From: Excoecaria cochinchinensis
Taxonomy: Eukaryota > Streptophyta > Magnoliopsida > Malpighiales > Euphorbiaceae
DNA length: 64,000 nt
Assembly (NCBI GenBank): GCA_947683425.1
Contig: CANTUQ010000004.1
Coordinates: forward strand, 30,624,001-30,688,000
Direction: 5' to 3'
Shown: positions 9,605 to 21,410 of the stretch, in pieces
Layout of the letters: every line of letters begins with the position of its first letter
Position numbering within the stretch: position 1 is the stretch's first letter
Notes under the pieces: generated by a model
What the model was told of the DNA's origin: nothing
The model's database searches: none
What the model saw: the letters and a program-made list of their open reading frames with translations, nothing else
Made by a program: the position numbers and the translations under genes

Positions 9605-9997
9605 CAGGTGTGGAAGGTTTTGGTAAGCGGTCAGGGCGTGCCGCATCAGGAAGGCCATCACAACTAGGGATCGAAGTTTTGTAGTATAGGCTTTCCTTTC
9701 TTTTGTATTAGATGTAATATTTCGTGTACCCATTTAGAACAATATTTTTTTGGGCCTTTGTATATGAAATCTTTTATAATATGTACAGATTTTGTCTATG
9801 TATGTTAATCGAAAGAAAATTTCATCCTGTACAGTATCACTGTGTGTCTCTTCTAAAAATCTTATATTGTCTCGTTATTATGCGTTTCTCTGTATGGTTG
9901 CTGTGTTTTCGGTTTTGAAATGTTACACTCCTATCTATCGGGACCCTTCTTCCTCCCTCGGGGTAGAAGTCTCCATGGTATAGGTTGGGGTGTGACA

Positions 9998-11126
9998 GAC
10001 GGCACTTCTTGCAAATATCTCAACGGATTCTGCTTGGCCACTACCTGAACTTTGTACGAATGGAAATAATGCCTCAGCTTCTTTGATGCCCAAATCACTG
10101 CGAGGCAGATCTTCTCTACCTCAGCATATTTTATCTCATAAGCCAGGAACTTCTTGCTGAGGTAATAAACTGCGAATTCCACTCCAAATTCATCCTCCTG
10201 AGCCATCATGGCACCTAAAGAACTGCCTTCCACTGCCAAATACAGGATAAGCGGTTTGACTGGTTGCGGTGGCCTTAACACTGGCGGATTCAACAGATAT
10301 TCCCTGATGCTGTCAAAGGCTTTCTGGCAGTCTTTATTCCAGACCACAGGCTGATTCTTTCTGAGCAGCTTAAAAACGGGCTCGCATATCAAAGTGAGCT
10401 TGGCAATGAATCTGCTGACGTACTGCAGCTTGCCCAGGAAGCTCCTTACATCCTTCTCCTTTTGCGGCACGGGCATCTCTTTGATGGCCTTTACCTTGTC
10501 CAGGTCAATTTCGATTCCCCTCTAGCTGATAACATGTCCCAACAGTTTCCCTGAAGTTACTCCGAAGATACACTTCTGGGGGTTAAGTCGCAGACTGTAC
10601 TTATCAATCCTGGTGAAGAACTTCTTTAGAGCTTCAAAATGGCCCTCTCGGTGGCTGACTTGACCATCATGTCATCGACATACACCTCCACTTCCTTGTG
10701 GATCAGGTCACTTAGGATCTTGGTCACCATCCTCTGGTATGTGGCCCCTGCATTTTTCAGGCCAAAAGGCATAACTCGGTAGGCGTAGGTCCCCCACTCT
10801 GTGATGAAAGCGGTCTTAACCCGGTCAACTATCTTGTTTAGGATCTGGTTGTAGCCCACATAACCATCCCCAAAGCTGTACATTGCGCAATTGGCAGCAC
10901 TGTCTATCAACACATCGATGTGGGGTAGTGGAAAATCATCTTTAGGGGAGGCCTTGTTCAGATCTTGATAATCCATACATACCCTGACCTTCCCATTTTT
11001 CTTCGCTACGGGGACTACGTTTGCCAACCATGTAGGGTACTGCACTTCAACAAGGAACTTGGCCTCAATCTGCTGCCGAATCTCCTCCTTGACCTTGTCT
11101 GCCCATTCTGGCCTGAGCCTTCTCAA
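9998..11126 (-). pseudogene. Tat reverse transcriptase and degenerate first RNase H (decayed)
   Basis: The RT fingers and palm are clear at 11126-10626: AKKNGKVRVCMDYQDLNKA, the SFGDG first catalytic Asp, MPFGLKNAGATYQ, and the YVDDMMVKS active site. A stop near 10523 interrupts the next segment, and 10476-9998 holds the thumb/connection and first RNase H. In that RNase H the usual Asp-containing start is replaced by LYLAVEGSSLGAMM, matching the known degeneration of this domain in Tat elements. S1 cuts the frame at 9998. Confidence 0.88.
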
Positions 11127-11129
11127 CTT

Positions 11130-11851
11130 CTATTTTACAGGCTTATGGTCTGGATAAGTCGGGATAGCATGTTCTGCTACGTTTCGATCGATCCCTGGCA
11201 TGTCTTCATAGGTCCAGGCAAAGACTTTTTCATATTTTCTTATTATTCTCTCAAATTTTTTTCTCTCATCAGGAGTTATATTTGATGCTATTAGGATTTC
11301 CTTCGGATTTTCTGAGGTTCCAAGATTAAAAGGCATTGTATCAGTGGAATCAATATAAAAAATTAATGGAATATGATCATGTTCATGCATGTTGAAATTA
11401 TTGGAAACATCGCACAAGTAAGAGAAATCATTTGCCTTATTAATAATATTATAATTGTCATTTACATCATAAAAAAGTTCTGGAATAAAAAGAAAATCTA
11501 AGCTAGAGTCTTCTTCTGCCTGCCTAGAGGTTGATGCTGCTGTAGCTTGCTCATCGGCTTCTTGATTCGGCAGAGGCCCTCAGGTATGTCTAAGGAAACC
11601 TTTAAATCCCCAATCTTCAATTCTGCTCCTGCCATCTTTTCTTTCCCCTTTTGCCCAGCAATCAACATCCGTTCTGTGACTACCTCTTCGGTCTCACCTC
11701 TGTCCCAAGCAATGCACTGAGTCATGACCTCTTCATCCCAGAAGCTCTCAACGGTCTTGATAACTCCGACATCCCAGTCAAATACATCGTTGAAGATCTC
11801 AAATCCGAGGACAATCCTCCCATTCACCCACTGCGGCTCGTTTTCACCCAT
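11130..11851 (-). pseudogene. Tat pol linker between protease and RT (decayed)
   Basis: Two open pieces, 11851-11498 and 11417-11130. The second ends NVAEHAIPTYPDHKPVK, which leads straight into the RT. The stretch 11418-11497 between them is frame-broken and AT-rich. No independent catalytic domain is recognised. Confidence 0.7.
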
Positions 11852-11986
11852 GTAAGCATATGCTGAGGATGCTGGTATGAAAATTTCTGAGATATGAGGG
11901 ATCTTATCTGCCGTCTTCTTCTTGCCAAAGCCGCCTCTGTACTCCAGACCCTTCTGGTTCTTCTGACCTTGAGTAGTGATCGCAGT

Positions 11987-12673
11987 CTACAGCCCCTGAG
12001 AGTTTCTACCCAAACCTGCCCCAGGGAGATAGTGCATCTTTTTCATCATGTTAACCACTACTGGGTTATCCACTGGTCCGTGCTCTTCTCCTATCATTGA
12101 CACGTGGAAGCCACTAAATGGCTGATTAGCAATTTCAAGAGCCGACACCTGATTCTCCCTAGCAGCCTTAATAGTTACCACCTCCCCTTCATGTGGGAAC
12201 TTTATCATTTGATGCAGCATGGATGGTACTCCTCCTAGTCTTTGAAACCAAGGCCTCCCAAGCAGGGCTAAGAAATTAGCTGGGATGGGCAGAACTACAA
12301 ACTCTACTTCTACCTCAATTGGTCCCATTTTGACCAGGGTCTTGAATGTTCCCGAGGCTTGTCTTCTTGAATTATCATAGGCTGTAATCATCAAATCTGA
12401 TTCACTGAGCATATACTCACTCAATCCAAAAGCCTGAAGACCTATCAGAGGGCAAACATTGATAGAAGATCCATCATCTACCATAACGCAAGCGGTGTGC
12501 TTGTCGTTAATCTGTGCTTTAATATACAAGGGTCGGTTATGATTGCGGCCTTCGACTGGCAGGTCGGCATCGGAAAAAACCAATCTCTCCCCCAATCCTC
12601 CTTTAACTAGACCTAAAAGCTCTGATGGGGAAATTATGGTGGCAATAGTGGACTCAATCAAGGCCTTTACCAC
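11987..12673 (-). pseudogene. Tat aspartic protease region (decayed)
   Basis: The active-site loop reads VMVDDGSSINVCP and the later hydrophobic-Gly motif LALLGRPWF follows, both typical of retroelement aspartic proteases. It would act as a dimer to process the polyprotein. The open frame is closed by stops on either side (after GRNSQGL near 11987; frame loss near 12700). Confidence 0.8.
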
Positions 12674-12728
12674 TTTCTGCCTGTGAGAATTAAGAGATCC
12701 CAGATGGATATCTGAGCAGCGGTCTTTT

Positions 12729-14495
12729 TCAACTGCTTAACAATCTGGTTCTCCTCTGGCTCCTTTTCCGTCGATGGCTGTGCTGGTTCTGGTACCCTTG
12801 TAATCTCAGGGACCACTCTCCCACTTTTGTTACAGCCCCTACCTCTTCTTCCTCCTCATCAGATCTCCACAGATCTAAGTTCGTCTCTCCTTCCTCATCA
12901 GTCTCTTCACCGCTCTCATTGTTCGACCAACAATCAATGGTCGCTACAACTGCTCTTCCTTCTCTACCCTTAGAACAAACAACAGCAATACTCTCGCTCC
13001 CATATAAGTCCTGCAGTACGTACCACTCTAGCAAGCTGGATTCGATCATAAAAACTGGTGGCGGCACGTCATTGTAACCAGGCTTCTTCTTGGATTCCCT
13101 CTTCTCAGGGTCGGAAATCTGCTTGTCATCAATCAGATCTTGAATAGAGTGTCTCAGTACCTTACAATTGTCTGTTAGATGGCCTGTGTGCTGATGAAAT
13201 GCACAGTATTCATTATCCTTGTGACCTGGCTTCCCTTGCGTTTTAGCTGGCCTAAGAGCCAAAGGTTGCAACTTTCCTTCCTTTATCAAGCGCCTCAAAA
13301 CCCAAGATAAGGGTTTCCCTAGGTTCAAAAATTTCCTCGCGAGCTGGATGTCAGTAGCGGACACCTCAACAGATCTTCTGGTGCTGCTACTGGGACCAGT
13401 TGGCCTACTGGTTCCCTGACCGGTGTTAGCCCTTTTTGCAAAACTATCATCACTAGCTTTCTAGGCCAAGAATTCTCCCTCCGCCTCAATGGCTATGTCT
13501 TTTAGAGATTCCCAATCCTTCAGCCCTTTCATCTTCAGAACATCCTTCAAATACGGGCTTGCATTCTTGATAAATAGGCGGATCTGGTCTTGGGTGTCTG
13601 GCTTTCTTTGCATTTCCATTACCATGTTCTGCCAGCGGGTGAGATAGTCGTGAAAAGATTCCCCGGCCTTCTGCTGGAGCAATTTAAGGTCCTTAAGAGT
13701 CACCTCCATCCTAGTGTTGCAATCATATTGCCTCAAGAACTCCTCCGTGAGTAGATCCCAATCTTCCTTAGTTCGACGATCGAGGCTATGATACCAGTCG
13801 ATGGCAGGGCCAGTCAGACTCAAACAAAAGTACTCCACCTTCTACCTCTTAGACAAAGTGGTCCCTTTCATCACCAGAGAGTATGGCTTCACATGTGCAG
13901 TCGGGTCAGAGGTACCGTCAAATTTTGGCACATCAGGCATCTTGAAATTGTAAGGAATCGGGTCTTCTCCCTCCAATTCTTTGTCCTCCGGGTTCATCCG
14001 CTGACCTCTAGTCAACATACGGGCCATGGCTTCAAACCTCTCTTCCATCTTCTTCAGAATGAACTCATCAGTTTTGGGTGCCTTCCCTCTCTCAGATATA
14101 ATGCTCATTTTGTCATCTTCGTCATCCCTGTCATCATATATCCTCAGCACTGGTCTTCTCCTCTGACCTCCCGAAGCTACTGACCTCAGCTCTATTGGTG
14201 GCAGCCAAATAGGCTCTTCTTGTCTCTCAGCTCTTTCCTCTTCTCACTCATTTTGTCTCACGGGAGGAGGAGGTGGATTCTGCGGAGCATTCTGTGGTGC
14301 CAAAGCAGTTAGCATGTTCATCATTCTGCCCTCAAACTCTTCAAACCGTCGGCCGACTTCTTCTGTAATCATGGCCCTGGTGGCATCATTACCCCTAGGT
14401 GAGTTTGTCATCTCAAATACGGTATAGCTGACTTCCGGTAAGATCTCTGGAAGACCTTCTCTATCTAGCAGTTCAAATGCAGGAACTCGGATCAA
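12729..14495 (-). pseudogene. Tat gag (decayed)
   Basis: Capsid-type motifs are visible: YFCLSLTGPAIDWYHSL and FLRQYDCNTRMEVTLKDL (13838-13461), then the Tat-type Cys/His segment NEYCAFHQHTGHLTDNC (13364-12729). An N-terminal piece (14495-14244) is rich in Glu and Pro. In-frame stops near 14242, 13840 and 13459 break it into four pieces. The true start codon is not clear; reading frame extends a little upstream of 14495 without an obvious ATG. Confidence 0.82.
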
Positions 14496-14914
14496 CCGTC
14501 CGGTAGGCGCTCTAGTCCACCTAGGCAGATCTATAATGGCTGCAGGGACAAGGCGTTAGATGTGATACATGGAAGGCAGATGCAATGCATGATCGTGATA
14601 TGCAACACCCACAAAACACAAGCAAGCAGCTAGGTCCTTCCACCCTTATTTCTCCACACACGTGGTCGTGCGGTCTCTTTCCTAGGCGCGATTCGCCCAA
14701 GGGTCAGCGGGGGACCCAATGGATGTGCATTGTGCACGGCAAAAAACCGACAGCATGACACTCCTATGCTAATGCACAAGCGAATGGATAATGATCATCA
14801 CGTATTTAGACATTCCAAAAATTTTGACATGGCCCAACCGGGGCATGAAAGCCTTTAGCTAGGTTACCAAGCAAGACATCTGGACTCACCCAATACATAA
14901 GGATCCATACAGCA
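14496..14914 (-). other. Tat leader, gag-proximal part
   Basis: Non-coding 5' UTR of the Tat element, cut by solo LTR S2 at 14914/17502. I see no ORF or motif. Confidence 0.6.
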
Positions 14915-15287
14915 TGTAACACCCCCATACCCCCGGTAAGGGATATCGGGGCGCCACGCGGACACTAACGTATACATGTACATGCATTAGCGGAAGCGGT
15001 AACAATAAATAATTAGAAATGGGTTGGGCCCACACAAACATTACTTTTATTATACATATAAACTATACATATGCAAAAGTTTTATAGTTATTACATATTC
15101 ATTTACGTTACATATACAAATACATTTAACGATTATATGTCGAGACTAAACTCTCTATATACATAATGATGTTACTCAAAACATCACAAACTCTAATTCT
15201 ATCTTATACAAAAAGGGTATATCAAAAAGCTCCTAGTGGCCCTCATTTGCGGATGAACGCTTTCACTGGTCTGCACCCGTCAACCTA

Positions 15288-15325
15288 CACGGAATCAAAC
15301 ATCCGTGCTAAGCGATAACGCTTAG
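15288..15325 (-). other. S2 tandem double hairpin
   Basis: CTAAGCG/CGCTTAG (15308-15325) abuts CACGGA/TCCGTG (15288-15307). Compared with CACGGG/CCCGTG in L0 and S3, one base pair has changed on both arms, a compensatory change. Confidence 0.7.
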
Positions 15326-15619
15326 TGGGGATGAAAATAATGCAAGGGACTTCTTTCGAAGTCACAAATAAATTATATATACATCACATATATTAGCCAA
15401 AGCACACATGCATATATTTTTCACACTCATGTAAATCATGGATTCTAATTCATATAACATGTGCTGGTACATATAACTATCCTGTAGCATTCATCTCATA
15501 TACTTTAAACATTTACTTATAACACTACATATGTTCATTTCGTGTTCACTATACACTAATAATAACGAGGATAAAACACTAAGCCTGAATTCCTTTCACG
15601 GTGGATACGGGTAACTCTG

Positions 15620-15751
15620 GATACTGTTTACAGTATCTTACATGTGGAGAATTAACTCAAACTCTGTGAAATACACGAGGTATTCCGAACTCTGGGCACA
15701 ATTAAGGCCAACTCTAGCAGCTGCACTCTAGCCCTTTATAAGCATGCTTAT
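15620..15751 (-). promoter_or_regulatory. S2 hairpin chain and palindrome
   Basis: GATACTG-ttta-CAGTATC (15620-15637), AATAC-acgag-GTATT (15670-15684) and the perfect palindrome ATAAGCATGCTTAT (15738-15751). On the element's strand the middle hairpin has loop CTCGT, close to the CTCGC loop in L0, with a wholly different but still paired stem. Confidence 0.6.
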
Positions 15752-16016
15752 CTATCCACTATAATGGTAATCAGGCTCTAGCAACTCATATACTGTACAC
15801 TGATATCAATTCATTTACTGTAATTCAAATACCTTTCATTTCATGTATAAATTGTACAAATCATATACATTTAATTACCACTAATCATGTAAGAGTTTTA
15901 AAAGATAATTTAAAACCAAAAACAAACTAAATGATATCATACAAGATCCATTTAAACCTTTAACAATTCAAAACAGGAATAAAAGGCCAAAACAAGACAA
16001 AACAGGCGGAAAAAGC

Positions 16017-16490
16017 TCACTGTCGCGATCGCGACTTGTGTCGCGCTCGCGACAGTAGCCTAAGGAAACAAGATCGTCGCGAGGCGCTCTCGCGATTGCG
16101 GCTCGCGACGATCTGCTTCTCTTCACGCCCACCTGGAAGGAAGATCACGGCGTGACTACCCATCACGCCTCGTGACAGGATCCTCACAGAGAGAGAGGGC
16201 ATCACGTGGCGTGATGCCATCTCACGCCTCACCGAGGGAAGGGTCACGGCGTGACTGCTCGTCACGTCTCGTGACCGAACTCTCACAAAGGAAGAGAGGC
16301 ATCGCGAGACGTGACACCATCTCACGCCTCACGACGAGGCTCGCCCTAGGGTCACGAGTCGTGACCTACCCTCACGTCTCGTGACTCTCTCCTCACAGAA
16401 CTGAAAACCAACTTTCCAACTCGCTTCTTACGGAAATGGAAGACGCGATTCTGTCGCGATCGCAACTGGTGTCGCGCTCGCGACAGAAGC
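16017..16490. repeat. Palindrome island in S2
   Basis: Repeated CpG palindromes of two kinds: TCGCGATCGCGA-type at both ends (16020-16120 and 16450-16490), and TCACGGCGTGA/TCACGTCTCGTGA-type in the middle. About a dozen units in 470 bp. Confidence 0.75.
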
Positions 16491-17501
16491 GTTTTCCCCA
16501 ATTCTAAAGGCAAAAATCTACATACAATGCAACTCAACAAAAACCCACACCAACTCTTTTATTTCCACATGCAACCACTCCTCTTTTAACATGTAATTGC
16601 CCTATAAATCATACTCATAACTAGATTTACACTCAAATTACTTAGATTAAATTTAAACATTTATTCACTACAAGCAATTAGAATGATTTCACCCACTAGA
16701 AAACAATTGAGCTCATTTAAGCTCCATATACCTTTCTTTATACACTTAAGTCTCTATCAAAACATTCAAAGTCACATCACATGCAAAATAATGAAACCGC
16801 ACACGATCCCTACCTCTAGGACGTTGAATCGCGTTCTCTACTCGGCTCCGACCTTCTCTTTGCCTTTATTGGGCCTCTTGTCCGCAGCTTCCATACACAA
16901 ACCATTCAAAATACCAAAGTTACTCTTCTCTCTTACTTTAAATCAAAAACAGAAATAAGATAGAAGAAGAAGACCAATACTAACCAAAGAGCATTACTTA
17001 CCTTCTTAGGAAACCTATTCAAGCTCTACTAGTCCCCCTCAAAGCCAACCCAAATGAATCACTCAAAACAGTGTAAAGAAGGAAGAAGAAATGAAAGAAA
17101 GAGCAGGGCAAAGGAAAAGAAAGAAACCAACGTGAAAGAAGAAGAAAGAAGCAGATAGTCTAAGTCAATCCAACAATTACCATGGTAATAAATGCCATCT
17201 AGCCCAATTAATTACATAGTTATCTTCTTATTCCCTTTTAATTAATCCTAATCTCCTCTCTTAACTCTTAATCTCTTTTAACATAAATTAATCTATTGCC
17301 ACTTGTCACTTCCCTACAAAGCCATGTGTCATTCTCCTACAAGCCACAATATAAAAATGCCAATTTAATTACCCTATCACTAAAGTGGTTCTGTCGCGCT
17401 CACGACGCTTGCCGCGCTCGCGACAGAATTCACACGCACAACACTAATCTTTCTTGAACCAAAATTTTATCATTCTTCTAGGGCTATTTCGGGTTGTTAC
17501 A

Positions 17502-17899
17502 CAGCAAGCATGGAATTACGGTTCATATCACCTATGGAAAGTAGCTACGGCCATTACATGTGCTTTAGACAAGGGAGATGTTACTTTAGGGCTACCCAAG
17601 CATTATCCCTGCCGACGGGTCTAGCTCATTACGAGCATAATGACCGATCGGGTCATCATTTGATATACCACGATGGTACGAGGCTTGGGCTGGTGATTAT
17701 CCCTAACACTTCCCCACATTGAGTGAACGTAGGGTTGTGCTTCGAGAATGCACCGAGGTTTAGAAAGGACCAAGCTAGTATAGATCTAAGGCTCTAATGA
17801 GATGTAATGCAATTTTGAGAGAAGAGCGAATTTTATAAACTAAAACTTAATTGTAAATTTTAATCAAGGTACTTTCGAATCGAAGTCTCAAACCACAAT
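17502..17899 (-). other. Tat leader, primer-site-proximal part
   Basis: Non-coding 5' UTR between S2 and the primer binding site. The short plus-strand ORF at 17510-17722 has no recognisable family and no conserved partner. Confidence 0.6.
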
Positions 17900-17917
17900 T
17901 CCCCAGTTGAGTCGCCA
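17900..17917 (-). other. Primer binding site of the Tat-type element
   Basis: On the minus strand TGGCGACTCAACTGGGGA begins 1 base inside the 5' LTR end. It starts with TGG, as complements of a tRNA 3' CCA must, and has the expected 18-nt length. I cannot assign the tRNA with confidence from memory; it is not the initiator-Met type seen in the chromoviruses. Confidence 0.75.
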
Positions 17918-17918
17918 C

Positions 17919-19911
17919 TGTGACGCGCGGCCACCCGCTCGAGGGCGATCGGGGCATTTGAGGGTCCGCTGACAGCTTGCAACGAATTGCAAGTGCGTCC
18001 ATTTTGGGCAACAAGGAGGTGTCATGGAGTCGCCACCCAATAGAACATTGGGAAAGTTTCTCTCGCCTCGGAGAGCCTAAGACTGCGCTTAGTATCCATC
18101 TTGGGCCAACCAAAGGGGTCTTGGAGGGTAAACCTCTTCCCCTAAGGAGCCTAGGATTAACGTCAAAGTCTCGTGATGTAAGAGGTGTCTTGGAGGTCAT
18201 AGTTCCAATGAGTGATCGGATAGAACTCTCCCCTCTTCGAGCCCAAAGACCAGAGATGGGTTCGGAACTTCTCATTTATTCGTACCTTGATTGATTTTAC
18301 AATTCGGTTTTGAGCCTATTAGTTCGCTCTCTCTCCACACGATGCAATTTGATTAAAGCGCAATTATTCACATTTGGAAAGCGGTAAATGAATGAGTAAA
18401 TAATGAAAGCGATAAATTACAATAACATAAGGATCGGAATACAACTCCCTTTTATAAATATGCGATACATACACAAAGCGGGGCATTGCTTATTTTGAGG
18501 ACTTTTGTCCTCGTATGCATCATTATTAAAATGGATATTTCTATTGTAAGGATTTTATTGGATAAAATAGGACATTGGGTCCTTGATTTTATGAAGAATT
18601 CAGTTTATTAAATATAAAACGTTTGGCCGATTTTTACATTAGCGAGAAATACAACAATTTTGTCATATACTGGAGAAACAATAAATAAATACATGAAATA
18701 AAAAGAGAGGGAGATAGGGAACTAAACCAGGCAAACTTTCCATATACGGGAGAACTCCCTCAGGCTCCAGCCGTTCCAAGAAACAAAAACATACTCTCAC
18801 AAAACAAGCCAAAAGGATGTTCAAATACGGAAAAAATTATAAATAAACAAAAAAATTTGAGTGAACAAAAAGGGAAAAGATTTGAAAATGTGGGACAGAA
18901 CCCACCGATGGGCTATGCTGAATGACCGGCGGGCGTCGGTCAAGGTGACCAATGCAGCCCGTCGCTCACTCGAAGGGAGCCATCTGTGAGGGTGACCGAC
19001 GGGCTATACTTAAAGGTGACTGACGGGCATCGGTCAAAGCAGATGACCCGTCGGTCACCGCTGTCCCAGAAAAACAGAAACCTTTCAAAAGGCAAAAAGA
19101 TAAATTTTACACAGACCCAAAAAGAATAGAAGCGAGAAATAAAAAAGGGGACAAGAGCAAAGAAAATATCGAAAATGAAGGTAAAAAAAAGGACAGAAAA
19201 GGGCCCAGAATATTTACCCTCAGAACAACCTTTTGGTTGGATTCTTTGTTGTTGTCTGGCTTCCCGCACGCTCCACGAGAAGGTGCGAACAAACAGATCA
19301 AATGTAGAACATAGAGTGTGTCCTCAACAGTTCGATGAAAATTGAGTTTCGAGAATCAAAAACCCGTGAAAAAATCAACTAGATCCTCTTTCTTTTTAAG
19401 ATTTGATTCTTGAATTAGTTAGATCTTTTTAGAAATGTGTTTGTTGGAAGAGAGAGAAAATGCGCGTGAATTTTCGCAGAGTTTCTCCTATTTTTGCAAA
19501 TTTTCCAACCCCTTTTTATGAGAAAAATGAAAACTTTTATAGGCCAGGGGTGACCGACGGGCGTCGGAAGAATCCTACTAACACAAGGATTCATCCGACG
19601 GCCCTGCAACCTGACCGATGGACCTGCCATTTTGACCGACGGGCATCGAAAGAATCCTTTTGACACAAGGATTCATCCGACGGGCCTGCCACCTGACAGA
19701 CGGGTTGGCCGTCCATCGAGGAAAACATACTTTTTTTGGACCTTAAAAACTCCTCATTTTCTCCCCTTCTGCCTACGAAAGGTAAAAAGACCCGTTTCTC
19801 GTGGAGTATGGGACTAAGGCCTCCGAATCCAAACCGTTTGTACAGGCTCGGATGCCGATTTTATCATAGGGTAATCTCTGATCCGGACCGCTCCGGGACA
19901 CGGTGCTTACA
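17919..19911 (-). mobile_element. 5' LTR of the Tat-type element
   Basis: Partner of 1844-3860. It lacks about 18 bases at the end that abuts the primer site. It contains CpG inverted repeats near 18900-19060 and the 82-bp duplication near 19552-19715. Many scattered substitutions against the other LTR show an old insertion. Confidence 0.9.
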
Positions 19912-20265
19912 GCCACATAGGAGTTAGAAGAGTTTTGTCATTTTTGGTTGCAATTCCTGTATTTCAGATTATGTATTTTGGAAAGCCTTTGGTTTATGTA
20001 ATTGTAAATGTATGGACCTTGATGTAATATTCTGGAGGTTGTAAATGTTATCATATTTTGTATTGAGTATCTCTGTTTGTAACATTCGCCTTATGCTTCC
20101 GCTGAATGATCGTATGTATGCATGTGTATATGCCTTTGCTTCCCAAAGTTTTAAATTTCTCGTGTTTTTGCATGCTTTCACTTAAATTTTATCTGCATGC
20201 TTGTGAGTGAGCGTCGGGTAGCGCTCTCTAGCGTCCTTCCAATTGGGGACGTAGGGGGTGTTACA
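19912..20265 (+). mobile_element. L0: right end of the interrupted LTR
   Basis: Continues L0 after the Tat element. It starts GCCACATAGGAGTTAGAAG, which matches the uninterrupted paralogue near 53263, and ends GGGGGTGTTACA at 20265. The following 5-mer is attga, which would be the L0 target duplication if its other copy lies before the window. No primer site follows, so at this end L0 is not joined to an internal region. Confidence 0.85.
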
Positions 20266-20480
20266 ATTGAAGTCACCGATGGAATAGAGTCTTTAGTCAC
20301 AGTTGTTTTCAGCAAAATGGTTATTTCTGTTGAAAATTTTACCGACGGTCTCACTTTGTTCCATCAATAAAATTACCGACGGTCATTTGCCTGACCAAAT
20401 TGACTTCGGTAATACTTCTTGGTCAAATAGAGCCTTTCCGTAGGTAAATTTCATCGGTAAATTCTATAGGTAATAGCTGA
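20266..20480. mobile_element. CACTA-like subterminal fragment
   Basis: Two TTACCGACGGTC-type motifs (about 20340 and 20376) and weaker ATCGGTAAA-type copies lie in a short stretch. Clustered subterminal repeats of this kind are typical of plant CACTA (En/Spm) transposons. No CACTA terminus or transposase is visible, so this is a weak call. Confidence 0.35.
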
Positions 20481-21410
20481 TTTTCTTTTAGCGCTAGATT
20501 TTATTTTAATTTCATTTTTTTATAATTAGCTTAGAATAATTTATTTTAGATCTTTAATTTTGGATTGGAGGAAAATTTCAAGGTTGAAAAAGAAGGAGCC
20601 TCAAGATCCACTTTCACTCTCATCAAGGGAATATCTAAACTCTATTTTTTTTTACATTTGATGATTATATTCTTGATATTAGAGTTGTTCTTTTTGCTTA
20701 TAAATTCTTCCATGTTTTCTTCTATTTATCTTGATTATCTTTACATCTGAATGATTATTTTGATTTTATTAGATATTAGTTAGAATGACAATTAAAGTAA
20801 ATCTTTATGATTGTTTTAAGTTGTATATGCTTTGTTCTTTTATTACTGCATCGAGTTGTCTTGATGATTCTGGAATGGAGGCTTGATGTCAAGTTGTTAG
20901 TTTTATTTGGTTTAAAATTTTGAGGAATAGATAGATTTATAGATGGATGATTTTGGAATTAAAGCTATCTTAAATCAAGGATTTGGTAACCTGCACTTTA
21001 GCTAGTCAGAAGATATGCCCGAAATGCGACATTTTCTGATTAGAATAGTCTATCCGGAATGGAAGCTTGGGTTTAGTTGAGTTGTTCAGACTTTCATATT
21101 TATATTGTTTTACCCTTTTTCAATTGAATTTATGACGATAGAATGTCTTAAGAATTCAATTCATCTTTGATTGATTTCTTGATGATTGTTTTTATATTTA
21201 ATTATTAATTTGTAGTTTTAATTTCTTGTTTAGCCTAGAACTCCCTTCAAACCAAATTGGGACATCTAAGATTAGCACTGCTCAATTATAGAAATTTAGC
21301 TTAACAATCCTCTTTCCCTTGGGTTAGATATTCGCGGGTTTCTAATTATACTCGCTATATTACATGTCAATTCAGTGCACTTTCTAAACACCGATCAAGA
21401 CACTTCTTAT
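20481..21410. other. AT-rich stretch, possible old LTR or UTR remnant
   Basis: No coding region. The text around 21290-21400 (TAACAATCCTCTTTCCCTTG ... ACACCGATCAAG) resembles the segment just upstream of the primer site in some plant Ty3/gypsy (Athila-type) LTRs, but no primer site follows. Low confidence. Confidence 0.3.

Larger units (their letters stand above)
7862..9997 (+). mobile_element. S1: solo LTR (chromovirus type) inside the Tat pol
   Basis: A 2136-bp unit opening TGTAACACCCC and ending GGGTGTGACA, flanked by the perfect 5-bp duplication gacgg (7857-7861 and 9998-10002). The pol reading resumes on the far side, so this is a clean insertion. There is no primer site, PPT or coding region, so it is a solo LTR left by recombination between two LTRs. 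It carries the shared LTR plan: inverted repeats (8827-8932), palindrome and hairpin chain (9138-9344), double hairpin (9568-9604). Confidence 0.95.
14915..17501 (-). mobile_element. S2: solo LTR (chromovirus type) inside the Tat leader
   Basis: A 2587-bp unit, TGTAACACCCCC...GGGTTGTTACA on the plus strand, flanked by the perfect 5-bp duplication cagca (14910-14914 and 17502-17506). Orientation is minus, because the double hairpin and palindrome read in reverse (15288-15325 and 15738-15751). It has no internal region. Its inverted-repeat island is at 16017-16490, with a further pair near 17393-17427. Confidence 0.95.
1844..19911 (-). mobile_element. Tat/Ogre-lineage Ty3/gypsy retrotransposon (decayed), with two nested solo LTRs
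   Basis: Paired ~2-kb LTRs (1844-3860 and 17919-19911) enclose, on the minus strand, a primer site, gag, protease, RT, degenerate RNase H, a second archaeal-type RNase H, integrase, and a long 3' UTR with tandem repeats and an antisense ORF. That order is diagnostic of Tat/Ogre elements. Removing the two solo LTRs and their TSD copies leaves about 13.3 kb. Flanking 5-mers are accac (1839-1843) and gccac (19912-19916), a TSD with one difference. The two LTRs have visibly diverged and the coding region carries many stops and shifts, so it is old and cannot move alone. Confidence 0.92.
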
